Under the pieces are notes generated by a model that was given only the letters and a program-made list of their open reading frames with translations, was not told the DNA's origin and did no database searches. A program made the translations under genes and the position numbers. Shown in pieces: positions 48,834 through 58,079 of a DNA stretch of 64,000 nucleotides (position 1 is the stretch's first letter; every line of letters starts with the position of its first letter). The DNA is taken from NCBI RefSeq assembly GCF_003202755.1, contig NZ_QGLK01000005.1:434001-498000 (forward strand), read 5' to 3'. Source of the stretch: Bifidobacterium asteroides (GTDB lineage: Bacteria > Actinomycetota > Actinomycetes > Actinomycetales > Bifidobacteriaceae).

Positions 48834-49769
48834 TTACTCCTTGACCGAACCGGCGGTCAGTCCAGCCTGCCAGAACCGCTGCAGGCAGAAGAAGAGGATG
48901 ATCACCGGCAGAACACCCAGCAGGGACCCCATCATCAGCGCCCCTCGATCGGTAAAGACCGGCAGAGAGACCAGACCATAGAGGCCCAGGGTCACCGGGA
49001 AGAGGTTCTCGCTGGAGAGCATCATCAGGGGCAGGAGGAAGTTATTCCAGGTGGCCACGAAGAGGAAGAGGAAGATCGTGACCATGGCAGGCGCAAGAAT
49101 CCTCAGCACGATCGTGAAGAAGATCCTCGCCTCGCCAGCACCGTCGATCCTGGCCGCCTCCAGAAGCTCGGTAGGGACCGAACTCTGGGCGTACACCCTT
49201 CCCAGGAAGAAACCGAAGGGCGAGACCGAGCAGGGGATGATCACTGCCAGCATGGTGTTGCTCAGATGGAGGGCGTTGAAGATGGAGTACTGGGGGATGG
49301 TCATCAGCGCCGAGGGCATCAGCAGGGCAGACATGGCGATGGTCATGACGACGCCCCTGCCTCGGAACTGGAACTTGGCTGTGCCATACCCGGCCATGAC
49401 CGAAACCACTGTGCCGATCAGGGCGGAAACCCCTGAGTAAATCAAGGAATTGAAGACCCAGTGCCAGAACTGTGAATGTGTCCAGCCTAGGAGGATCGAG
49501 TAGTTAGTGGCCACCGCCTGGGGAATCTTCTTCAGGTCGACCGCAAACCAGAGGCCGTTGCTGCTGACCAGCTGGGAGGGCGACTTGGTAGAGGCGATGA
49601 TGGCCCAATAAATGGGAAAGAGGAAGTAGATCAAGGCGAAGACCAGGACCACGATGGTGGTGATCTTGACCACCTTGGTGGGCCTCATGGAGCGGGGCAG
49701 CTCATCGGCCTTCTGCTTGAGGAGCTTGTCCTGCTTTTTTGCAAGGCGTGCGGGATTGGCCGAGGTCAT
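48834..49769 (-). CDS. GNB/LNB ABC importer permease, MalG type
   Basis: 311 residues, six predicted helices, EAA coupling loop EAARIDGAGEARIFFTIVLRI near residue 198, C-terminus GLTAGSVKE typical of MalG-type permeases. An N-terminal charged stretch of about 30 residues precedes helix 1. Overlaps the MalF-type gene by four bases. By position in the lnp operon it imports GNB/LNB or a glycopeptide that carries it. Confidence 0.92.
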   Translation of the reverse strand: MTSANPARLAKKQDKLLKQKADELPRSMRPTKVVKITTIVVLVFALIYFLFPIYWAIIASTKSPSQLVSSNGLWFAVDLKKIPQAVATNYSILLGWTHSQFWHWVFNSLIYSGVSALIGTVVSVMAGYGTAKFQFRGRGVVMTIAMSALLMPSALMTIPQYSIFNALHLSNTMLAVIIPCSVSPFGFFLGRVYAQSSVPTELLEAARIDGAGEARIFFTIVLRILAPAMVTIFLFLFVATWNNFLLPLMMLSSENLFPVTLGLYGLVSLPVFTDRGALMMGSLLGVLPVIILFFCLQRFWQAGLTAGSVKE

Positions 49770-50722
49770 GATTCGTTCACCTTCCTCTCGATGTATGCGT
49801 AGAGGGCGGCAAGAACCCCAGCAATCAGCGCCATGACAATTGCGATGGCCGAAGCCGGACCGTCACCCTTGGGGGTGAGGATGCCTCGCGATGTGTTCAT
49901 GGCCATCATCATGGGGGTGTAGGAGTTCGATATGCCCTTGTCGACGGTCTGCATGACCTGGGGCTCGTTGAAGAGCTGGATGCTGCCGATGATGGACAGA
50001 AGCATGGCCAGGAGAGCGGCCCCCCTTACGTTGGGGAGTTTGATCCTCATGGCGATCTGGAAACCGTTGGCTCCGTCGATTCGGGCAGCCTCATAGAGAT
50101 CACGAGGAATGGCCTGGAGGGCTGCTAGGAAGATCAGCATATTGTAGCCCGTGAAGGTCCAGGTGGTGATGTTGGCCATGGAGGCGATCAGAGCGTTGGA
50201 TGCGAAGAAGTTGACGTGGATTCCTATGGCTGCCAGGCCCTTGACGATGGGCGAGAACTGGTCGTTGTAAAGGAATACCCAGATGATGGCCGCGATCGCG
50301 CCCGGGATGGCATAGGGCAGGAAGTAGCCCAGCCGATAGGGGGTGACGTGCTTGACAATGAAGGAATCCAGGAGCATGGCCAGGGCCAGTGCGGCGATGA
50401 TCATGACCGGGACCTGGATGACCGTGTAGATCAGGACCCTGCCGATGCCGGTCCAGAAGGCTGCGGAGGTAACTGTAAATCGGAAGTTCTCCAACCCGAC
50501 GAACTTATTGATCATCTCGCCCCCGCCGTAGGCGCCACCGCCCGAGGCCACCTGCTGGAAGAAGCTCATATAGACGGCATAGGCAATAGGGATGATGAAG
50601 ACAATCGCAAAGAGGATGCAGAAAGGCATCATGAATGCCCAACCCGTCCGTTCGTTGCGTTTGACGATCTCGGATCTCCCCTTCTTCTGAGCCCCTGCCT
50701 CAGCTGTTGTTCGATGGCTCAT
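49766..50722 (-). CDS. GNB/LNB ABC importer permease, MalF type
   Basis: 318 residues from ATG 50722; an ATG at 50734 is possible but adjoins its own GAGAGG site. Six helices, EAA loop EAARIDGANGFQIAMRIKLP near residue 213. Pairs with the MalG-type permease downstream and the lipoprotein upstream. As usual in this genus, no ATPase gene is present in the operon. Confidence 0.92.
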   Translation of the reverse strand: MSHRTTAEAGAQKKGRSEIVKRNERTGWAFMMPFCILFAIVFIIPIAYAVYMSFFQQVASGGGAYGGGEMINKFVGLENFRFTVTSAAFWTGIGRVLIYTVIQVPVMIIAALALAMLLDSFIVKHVTPYRLGYFLPYAIPGAIAAIIWVFLYNDQFSPIVKGLAAIGIHVNFFASNALIASMANITTWTFTGYNMLIFLAALQAIPRDLYEAARIDGANGFQIAMRIKLPNVRGAALLAMLLSIIGSIQLFNEPQVMQTVDKGISNSYTPMMMAMNTSRGILTPKGDGPASAIAIVMALIAGVLAALYAYIERKVNES

Positions 50723-50864
50723 GTGAATAACCATCCTCTCGGAACCTATAAGGCGGGCAACCTTCCCGCAGGCGGGGAACACGGGCCACAGACCCGGGTT
50801 CCCCAACCTGGTGAGATTGTCAGGGAAGGCCTCCCTGCTGTATCCGCCGAAGAGCGGTTACCGA

Positions 50865-52190
50865 TCAATCCTTGGCGATCGGAAGGCCATAATCTTTCAG
50901 TGTGGCAAGGGATGTCTTCTGTGCCGCGTCGAAGGCATCGGAGACCTTGGCTTGACCCTTCCCGGCCTTGTCGGCAGCCTCGCCGACGGCGCTGCTCACC
51001 GCGGAGAATCCGGGCATGTAGTTGAAGGAGCCCATGTTGGCGTTGGCCTTGGCGAACTCCGCCATCACGTCCTGCCCGCCGAAGAATTCGGACCAGGACT
51101 GAGGGGTCTTGGCCTTCTCGGTGGAGGCCGCGACAATCAGACCCTGAGAGGTCAGATCAGGCACCTGGGTGTTGAACCAGTCCAGGAACTCCATGGCCTC
51201 TGCCTTGTGCTTGGTGCCTTTGATGGCTGCAACGCCCGAACCGCCGTTGGGCCCGGTCTTCTCGCCGTTCTTGAACCAGTCGCCGATCTGGGTGACCCTC
51301 CACTGGCCCTTGCCGGCATCACCGATCCAGTCCATCATGATCGGGGCGTTCCAGGCGGCGTCAATGGATCCGATGATGGAGCCGTCATGGAAGGCACCAG
51401 CGAAGGAGGGGTCGGTGCTGGGGGTCAGGTTCATCGCCTTGGCATCCAGCAGCTGCTGGTAGAAGTCGGCCGTGGCCTTGGAGCCGGGCGTATCAACGTT
51501 GACGACCCACTTGCCGTCCTTGATCTCGTACCAGGGAGATGATGCGCCGGACAGGGCGGAGAAGGCCATGCCTGCACCATCGGGCTGGTAGGTCATGATG
51601 TACTTGCCCTGAGCCGCTGCTTTCTTGGCCGATTCGATGAATTCCTCGGCCGTGGTGGGGACCTTAATGCCCAGCTTGTCGAATTCAGTCTTGTTGTAGT
51701 AGTAGACCATGGGGCCGGTATCCTGAGGCAGACCGAAGACCTTGCCGTCCACGCTCATAAGCTTGCTGGGACCCTCTGCAAAGTCTTTGGAGTACTTGCC
51801 TGCCTCTGCAGTGACATCCTCGACAATGCCCTTGGTATAGACCTCAGGCAGCTCAGCGTAGCCTACCTGAGCCAGATCGGGAGCATTCCCGGCCTTGACG
51901 TCGGTCTCCAGCTTCTTGATCAGGTCACCGGGGCTGCCATTGAACTTGGTGGCCTTGACCTGGATGTTCGGGTGATCCTTGTTCCACCTGGCCACAGTGT
52001 CCTTGACCATGGTCATGCCCTGCTTGTCGGGAAGACGATGCAGGTATGTCAGTTCGACCTTGCCGCCCGACTTGGTGTCACCGCCCTTGCTGGCATCGGA
52101 TCCGCCGGAGGAACCGCACCCGGCCAATGCCATGCTTAAGGCCGCCACTGCAGCCATGGCCGTCATTATACGTTTGTTGCTGGTTCTCAT
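50865..52190 (-). CDS. GNB/LNB ABC importer, substrate-binding lipoprotein
   Basis: 441 residues. Signal peptide with lipobox ALAGCGSS near residue 25, then a Ser/Gly/Lys-rich linker and a family 1 sugar-binding protein. First gene of the lnp operon, about 140 bases upstream of the permease genes. The length is close to that of the B. longum GNB/LNB-binding protein. Whether its pocket also accepts GNB linked to Ser, Thr or a short peptide cannot be seen, but the cytoplasmic GH101 in the operon makes it worth asking. Confidence 0.9.
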   Translation of the reverse strand: MRTSNKRIMTAMAAVAALSMALAGCGSSGGSDASKGGDTKSGGKVELTYLHRLPDKQGMTMVKDTVARWNKDHPNIQVKATKFNGSPGDLIKKLETDVKAGNAPDLAQVGYAELPEVYTKGIVEDVTAEAGKYSKDFAEGPSKLMSVDGKVFGLPQDTGPMVYYYNKTEFDKLGIKVPTTAEEFIESAKKAAAQGKYIMTYQPDGAGMAFSALSGASSPWYEIKDGKWVVNVDTPGSKATADFYQQLLDAKAMNLTPSTDPSFAGAFHDGSIIGSIDAAWNAPIMMDWIGDAGKGQWRVTQIGDWFKNGEKTGPNGGSGVAAIKGTKHKAEAMEFLDWFNTQVPDLTSQGLIVAASTEKAKTPQSWSEFFGGQDVMAEFAKANANMGSFNYMPGFSAVSSAVGEAADKAGKGQAKVSDAFDAAQKTSLATLKDYGLPIAKD

Positions 52191-52560
52191 CTTGACTCAC
52201 CCCTTCATAAAAACAACATTGTCTTAACCTCGAAGTGCACATTCAGTATAGCAGTACTTATTTGCAAGGACAGTTTATTAATTCAATTATAAGAAATGTA
52301 GATTTAGCAAAGCAGTGCTAAACCACGGGATTTTCATTTGATTACCTTCGTTCACAATTGATATCGACCTATTGGATCCAATGCGTTCTAAGCGAGAGTG
52401 GCGATTTGCGGTAGCGGCGCTTTCGACGACTTCACCCTTTGCCCTATAGGCGAGCGATCCAACCTTGTCTGAGAATCCCTCTATGCTGTCCCGTAATTGC
52501 AAAACCACTGATGAGGTCGCCGAACCTATCAGTAACCGGGATCAGACAGTGCGGTGTCGT
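52191..52560. other. Divergent region between lnp operon and permease leader
   Basis: About 370 bases. AT-rich from 52200 to 52340, containing the operator and the presumed lnp promoter, and then ordinary composition. No coding region is supported. Confidence 0.6.
52303..52322. promoter_or_regulatory. Inverted-repeat operator upstream of the lnp operon
   Basis: TTTAGCA-AAGCAG-TGCTAAA, a perfect inverted repeat with seven-base arms, about 113 bases before the start of the binding-protein gene. A partly similar sequence (GTATAGCAGTACTTATTTGC) lies nearer the gene at about 52246-52265. In other bifidobacteria lnp genes are controlled by the ROK regulator NagR; these may be its sites, but no regulator gene is in the window. 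Confidence 0.5.
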
Positions 52561-52574
52561 GCATTCCCGGCGAA

Positions 52575-52730
52575 AGGAGGTCCGGCCGAAACGGTCCGGA
52601 TCCGCCCATCCGACCCGTTGGGCCCGGGTCGAACAGGTCCGGGACTGTCGCAACCCGATGTTGCGGAGCGCTATGTGCAGTGTCACAGACAGGCAAGGCG
52701 TCTGGATTCCGCCTGAGCGGAGCCTGTCGA
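52575..52730 (+). ncRNA. Hairpin-rich structured leader before amino-acid permease
   Basis: Successive stems in the 200 bases before the 52778 start: a bulged CCGGCCG-AAA-CGGTCCGG stem near 52582; GACCCG/CGGGTC at 52612-52630; CGCAAC/GTTGCG at 52649-52665; and an outer GACAGGC/GCCTGTC (52688-52694 with 52722-52728) that encloses TCCGC-CTGA-GCGGA (52708-52721). The last is a two-tier stem directly before the ribosome site. This density of paired segments suggests a regulatory RNA, but it matches no riboswitch class I recognise. Confidence 0.4.
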
Positions 52731-52777
52731 AACCGTCGTCATAGGGCTCTCAGGTCAGTCCAAGGAAAAGAGCAGTT

Positions 52778-54253
52778 ATGGCGACCAGGCAGGGCGGAAA
52801 GACCAGTTCCTCCGCATCCACCGACCGGGTCCAACGCAACCTCAAAACCCGGCACGTCACCATGATCGCCCTGGGCGGCTGCATCGGCACCGGCCTGTTC
52901 ATGACCTCCGGCTCCACCATCGCCAAGGCCGGACCAGGAGGCGCACTGGTGGCCTACGCAGCCATGGGCCTTATGGTCTACTTCCTGATGACCAGCCTCG
53001 GCGAACTGGCCACACACCTGCCGGTATCAGGATCCTTCGCCGCCTACAGCGCCCGCTATGTGGATCCGGCCCTGGGATTCGCCATGGGCTGGAACTACTG
53101 GCTGAACTGGGCCATCACCGTGGCTGTGGACATCTCCACCGCCGCCCTGCTGATCCAGTACTGGCTGCCCCACACCCCAGGATGGATCTGGAGCCTACTG
53201 GTCCTAGTGGTCATCTTCCTGATCAACGCCCTGACCGTGTCGGCCTTTGGCGAGGCCGAGTTCTGGCTGGCACTGATCAAGGTGGTGACGGTGATCGTCT
53301 TCCTGGCCATCGGCTTGGCCATGATCTGCGGAATCATGTTCCGTCCAGCCGTGGGCCTGAGCAATTTCACCTATAAGGACGCTCCCTTCGTGGGCGGATT
53401 CCCCGCCATTCTCAACGTCTTTCTGATTGCAGGCTTCTCCTTCCAGGGCACTGAGCTGATCGGCGTCACGGCCGGCGAGTCCGAAAACCCCGGCAAGGCG
53501 GTCCCCAAGGCCATCAACGACGTCTTCTGGCGGATCCTGCTCTTCTATGTGCTGTCCATCTTCGTCATCGCCGCGCTGATTCCCTACACCAGCCCCAATC
53601 TGCTCAGCTCCGCCGAGGGGGACATCGCCATGTCACCCTTCACCTTGGTCTTCCAGCGAGCGGGCCTGGCCTCGGCAGCCAGCGTCATGAACGCCATCAT
53701 CCTGACCTCGGTCCTCTCATCCGCCAATTCAGGTGTCTACGCCTCCACCCGAATGCTCTACTCCCTTGCCAAGGACCATTACGCCCCGTCCTTCTTCGGG
53801 CACACCACCCGTCACGGCATCCCCATGGCCTCGCTGGTCGCCACGCTCGTGGTCTCCCTGGCCACCTTCGCCGCCAGTATCTTCGGCCAGCGGATCTACA
53901 TGTGGCTGGTGGCCGCTTCGGGTCTGACCGGATTCATCGTCTGGATCGGTATCGCCCTGAGCCACTACCGCTTCCGCCGCGCCTGGGTGGTCCAAGGCCA
54001 CCGGGTTGAGGAGTTGCGCTACCATGCCAAGCTCTTCCCCCTGGGGCCCATCCTGGCTCTGATCCTATGCGTGGTCGTCATCGGCGGGCAGAACATCGAG
54101 GCTTTCGTCAACTGGAACTGGCAGGAGATCGGCGTCACCTACATAAGCGTGCCCCTGGTGCTTGCCCTCTACCTGGGCTACAAGATCCGGTACCGTACCC
54201 GTATCGTGCGCCTGGAGGAGATGGATTTGAGCGGGGATCCGGAATCGCTATGA
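52778..54253 (+). CDS. Amino-acid permease, LysP-like (first of tandem pair)
   Basis: 491 residues, about 12 helices. LKTRHVTMIALGGCIGTGLFMTSG at the start of the membrane part, GTELIGVTAGESENPGKAVPKAIND in the middle and a LysP-like C-terminal region (GQNIEAFVNWNWQEIGVTYISVPL). AAT group; lysine is the best guess from resemblance to LysP. Starts after AAGGAAAAGAGCAGTT. Its sequence is nearly repeated by the next gene, with stretches of perfect DNA identity. Confidence 0.88.
   Translation: MATRQGGKTSSSASTDRVQRNLKTRHVTMIALGGCIGTGLFMTSGSTIAKAGPGGALVAYAAMGLMVYFLMTSLGELATHLPVSGSFAAYSARYVDPALGFAMGWNYWLNWAITVAVDISTAALLIQYWLPHTPGWIWSLLVLVVIFLINALTVSAFGEAEFWLALIKVVTVIVFLAIGLAMICGIMFRPAVGLSNFTYKDAPFVGGFPAILNVFLIAGFSFQGTELIGVTAGESENPGKAVPKAINDVFWRILLFYVLSIFVIAALIPYTSPNLLSSAEGDIAMSPFTLVFQRAGLASAASVMNAIILTSVLSSANSGVYASTRMLYSLAKDHYAPSFFGHTTRHGIPMASLVATLVVSLATFAASIFGQRIYMWLVAASGLTGFIVWIGIALSHYRFRRAWVVQGHRVEELRYHAKLFPLGPILALILCVVVIGGQNIEAFVNWNWQEIGVTYISVPLVLALYLGYKIRYRTRIVRLEEMDLSGDPESL
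53471..53580 (+). repeat. 110-bp exact repeat between tandem permease genes (copy 1)
   Basis: Identical base for base to 55181-55290, including synonymous positions. A second run, 53126-53196, equals 54836-54906 (71 bases). Flanking parts differ, which points to recent gene conversion or recombination between tandem copies. Confidence 0.9.
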
Positions 54254-54457
54254 AAGATTTGCCAGCTAACATGACACATTGTGGCCATGGGAGCCGGAAG
54301 GCCGCACCAATGGCATAGACTCCCTAAGCAATCGAGGACCGGCTCAAGGACCCGGCCATATGAACCTTTTCCGGCATCCAGCCGGTATATCAGGAATCGC
54401 AATTTCAGCACGACCCCGGACTCCCCGGTGCGTCGCCCAGCCAAAAGGAGGAGGATC

Positions 54458-55963
54458 ATGACGCAGAACACCAGCAATGCAGCGTCGAACATCAATCAAT
54501 CCGACCGGGCCGGGCAAGAGCATCATGGCTACGGCAGCGTCAAGCGCAACCTCAAGACCCGCCACATCTCCATGATCGCCCTGGGCGGCTGCATCGGCAC
54601 AGGCCTGTTCATGACCTCCGGCTCCACGATCTCCACAGCCGGACCTGGCGGCGGGCTTCTAGCCTACATAGCCATGGGCGTCATGGTCTATTTCCTGATG
54701 ACCAGTCTGGGCGAGCTGGCCACACACCTGCCGGTGTCAGGATCCTTCGCCGCCTACAGCGCCCGCTACGTGGATCCAGCACTGGGATTCGCCATGGGCT
54801 GGGACTACTGGCTGAACTGGACCATCTCGGGTGCCGTGGACATCTCCACCGCCGCCCTGCTGATCCAGTACTGGCTGCCCCACACCCCAGGATGGATCTG
54901 GAGCCTGCTGGTCCTGGTCATCGTCTTCCTGATCAACGCCCTGACAGTCTCCGCATTCGGGGAGACCGAGTTCTGGCTTTCCCTGATCAAGGTGGCCACC
55001 ATCATCGTCTTTCTGATCATCGGCATGGCTATGATTTGCGGAATCATGTTCCAGCCGGCGGTCGGCCTGAAGAACTTCACCTACAAGGACGCCCCCTTCG
55101 TGGGAGGTTTCCCGGCCATCATGAGCGTCTTCCTGATCGCCGGCTACTCCTTCCAGGGAACCGAGGTTGTGGGCGTGACCGCCGGCGAGTCCGAAAACCC
55201 CGGCAAGGCGGTCCCCAAGGCCATCAACGACGTCTTCTGGCGGATCCTGCTCTTCTATGTGCTGTCCATCTTCGTCATCGCCGCGCTGATCCCCTACACC
55301 AGCCCTAACCTTTTGGGAGCCTCTGACGGAAACATCGCCATGTCACCCTTCACCCTCGTCTTCCAGCGAGCCGGCCTAGCCTCGGCGGCCAGCGTCATGA
55401 ACGCTGTGGTGCTGACATCCATACTCTCGGCCGTCAATACCGGGGCCTACGCCTCCAGCCGCATGCTCTACGGACTGGCCAAGGATCACTATGCTCCGGC
55501 CATCTTCGCCAGGACCACCAAGAGGGGCATCCCCCTGGCAGCCCTGGTAGCCACGGTCTGCATGTCCCTGGCCACCTTCGCCTCCAGCATCTTCGGCCAG
55601 TCCTTCTACATGTGGCTGGTGACCGCTACTGGGTTGACCGGGTTCATCGCCTGGATCGGCATCGCCCTGAGCCACTTCCGCTTCCGGAGGGCCTTCAAGC
55701 TCCAGGGGCACGACCTGAGCGAGCTCAAGTACCACTCCAAGCTCTATCCGTTCGGCCCGGTTCTGGCCATGGTGCTCTGCGTCATCGTCATCGCAGGACA
55801 GGACATCCCCTCCCTGCTCAGCCTGAACTGGTCGCACATGGCCATGACCTACTTCAGCGTGGTGCTGGTCCTGGTCCTCTACCTGGGCTTTAAGTTCGTC
55901 AACCACACCAAAATCGTGCGCCTCAAAGACATGGACGTGTCCGGTGCCGAATCCGCGCGCTGA
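54458..55963 (+). CDS. Amino-acid permease, LysP-like (second of tandem pair)
   Basis: 501 residues from ATG 54458 after AAAGGAGGAGGATC; the longer open frame upstream overlaps no ribosome site. Aligns with the preceding permease along its whole length from the SVKRNLKTRHISMIAL segment, with a longer polar N-terminus (about 27 residues, rich in Asn, Ser and Gln) and different C-terminal helices (GQDIPSLLSLNWSHMAMTYFSVVL). The substrate may therefore be shifted relative to its twin. The 204-base spacer contains a stem CCGGC-ATCCA-GCCGG at 54371-54385. Confidence 0.88.
   Translation: MTQNTSNAASNINQSDRAGQEHHGYGSVKRNLKTRHISMIALGGCIGTGLFMTSGSTISTAGPGGGLLAYIAMGVMVYFLMTSLGELATHLPVSGSFAAYSARYVDPALGFAMGWDYWLNWTISGAVDISTAALLIQYWLPHTPGWIWSLLVLVIVFLINALTVSAFGETEFWLSLIKVATIIVFLIIGMAMICGIMFQPAVGLKNFTYKDAPFVGGFPAIMSVFLIAGYSFQGTEVVGVTAGESENPGKAVPKAINDVFWRILLFYVLSIFVIAALIPYTSPNLLGASDGNIAMSPFTLVFQRAGLASAASVMNAVVLTSILSAVNTGAYASSRMLYGLAKDHYAPAIFARTTKRGIPLAALVATVCMSLATFASSIFGQSFYMWLVTATGLTGFIAWIGIALSHFRFRRAFKLQGHDLSELKYHSKLYPFGPVLAMVLCVIVIAGQDIPSLLSLNWSHMAMTYFSVVLVLVLYLGFKFVNHTKIVRLKDMDVSGAESAR
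55181..55290 (+). repeat. 110-bp exact repeat between tandem permease genes (copy 2)
   Basis: Partner of 53471-53580; the exact match ends at a single synonymous difference on each side. Confidence 0.9.
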
Positions 55964-56034
55964 ATCAGCAGGCGCAGGGACACCCCGTAAGTAGTTCAAC
56001 GTCCTTATATAACCAAATGGTGCATATAACCAAT

Positions 56035-56071
56035 GGTGCCCCGCAGGTGGTCGTTCCATCCGTGGGGCACC
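56035..56071 (+). terminator. GC-rich hairpin after the second permease
   Basis: GGTGCCCC at 56035-56042 pairs with GGGGCACC at 56064-56071 around a 21-base loop, 72 bases after the permease stop. No T tract follows. Probably a T-poor terminator. Just upstream the sequence repeats AACCAAATGGTGC / AACCAATGGTGCC. Confidence 0.45.
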
Positions 56072-56173
56072 GCCGCATATCCTCTGGCATTGAATATTCC
56101 ACACATCCATATGGCCAATCCGATCAACGAACAATCTGACCGCGCAACTGAAATATGAATGTCAGGGATAACT

Positions 56174-56224
56174 AAATGGCCGTTCCCTCATCGGCATTGC
56201 ATCCGGATGAGGGAACGGCCATTT
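56174..56224. terminator. Bidirectional 18-bp terminator stem
   Basis: AAATGGCCGTTCCCTCAT pairs perfectly with ATGAGGGAACGGCCATTT around a 15-base loop, 51 bases beyond the end of ilvC on the minus strand and also downstream of the permease operon on the plus strand. Short A and T ends on both sides suit termination in both directions. Confidence 0.8.
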
Positions 56225-56274
56225 GCTGAATGTTCAGTCGGACCAAGCAGGGTCCTCCTGACAGAACCTAGAGG

Positions 56275-57324
<1,050 letters not shown>

Positions 57325-58079
57325 TATCTACACTCCTTTATGTGCGGTTACAACCGCTTCACGCATAATTGTTCTACGACTTGATTCCAGTCAGTGGATG
57401 CTATTCATCGATCCCAACGCAGGATTTTGTCCGTCTGCCGAAATCGAACTGCCTGATGCACCTTCTGTGCATTCAACCATACTCGTGACATGGCTGGCAT
57501 AAGTTCCACGACTCATTGTTCGGACGAAAAGCGGCTACCAGCCGCTCCGATACGCGTCATCTCCTTTCCGACAATCAATTGGTCAACATTCACGACACGA
57601 ACAGGTATGGCCTCATCAGCTAACTTGAATCTCGCCATCGGCAGGATGTTGAATCTTATTGTCGGAAAATCGCGATTACGGATCCTGCCTGCGCTGACAG
57701 GATCCGAGTCTGCGTCGAATCAGCTCATCAGCGAAGACGAGCTAATAATTCGCAGCAATACCAAGAAGCAATTGAACTGTGCAGTCATCGCTGAAAGCCT
57801 CCTCTCCATTTGTTTCGCATCAATCAGCTCCCCGCAGGAGCCAAGTACTGGCACCATATCGCCATTACAGAGCGGAGCGCCGGACGGGTTCACAATATGG
57901 ACTATTCACTTTCGCTTGCGAGCAATTGGACAAAATGACGCACAATTTTCCGCACTACTTTTGACCATCAAGCAACTCCGGACCAACTGGGAATACGCCT
58001 ACCTTGAAGCCGCTCTGACATAACGTGACGAAAAATCAATCTCAGCCCCCTCCCCATGCCAGGAAAAGGGCTAAAAGGA
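57325..58079. other. Intergenic region with hairpins and unassigned open frames
   Basis: 755 bases. A plus-strand frame of 177 codons (57490-58023) has no recognised family and no good ribosome site. On the minus strand a frame with one stop reads protein-like sequence and ends at 57513. Stems occur at 57456-57472 (ATGCAC/GTGCAT), 57530-57546 and 57679-57706 (CGGATCCTG/CAGGATCCG). It may be a decayed gene, or the long leader of ilvC. I do not call a gene here. Confidence 0.45.
57526..57546 (-). terminator. Minus-strand hairpin with T tail upstream of ilvC
   Basis: On the minus strand AGCGGCT-GGT-AGCCGCT is followed by TTTTCG. It could be an ilvC attenuator or the end of a decayed minus-strand gene. 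A minus-strand mini-ORF at 57513-57638 that runs across it has a cluster of Val, Leu and Ile codons (VRVVNVDQLIV), as a leader peptide might, but it has no clear ribosome site. Confidence 0.35.

Noticed and set aside
57325-57600. T-box riboswitch upstream of ilvC
   Set aside because: I looked for the conserved antiterminator TGGNACCGCG on the minus strand and did not find it.
57490-58023. 177-codon plus-strand frame near ilvC
   Set aside because: No ribosome site, no recognised domain and protein-like sequence also on the opposite strand; left as unassigned intergenic.
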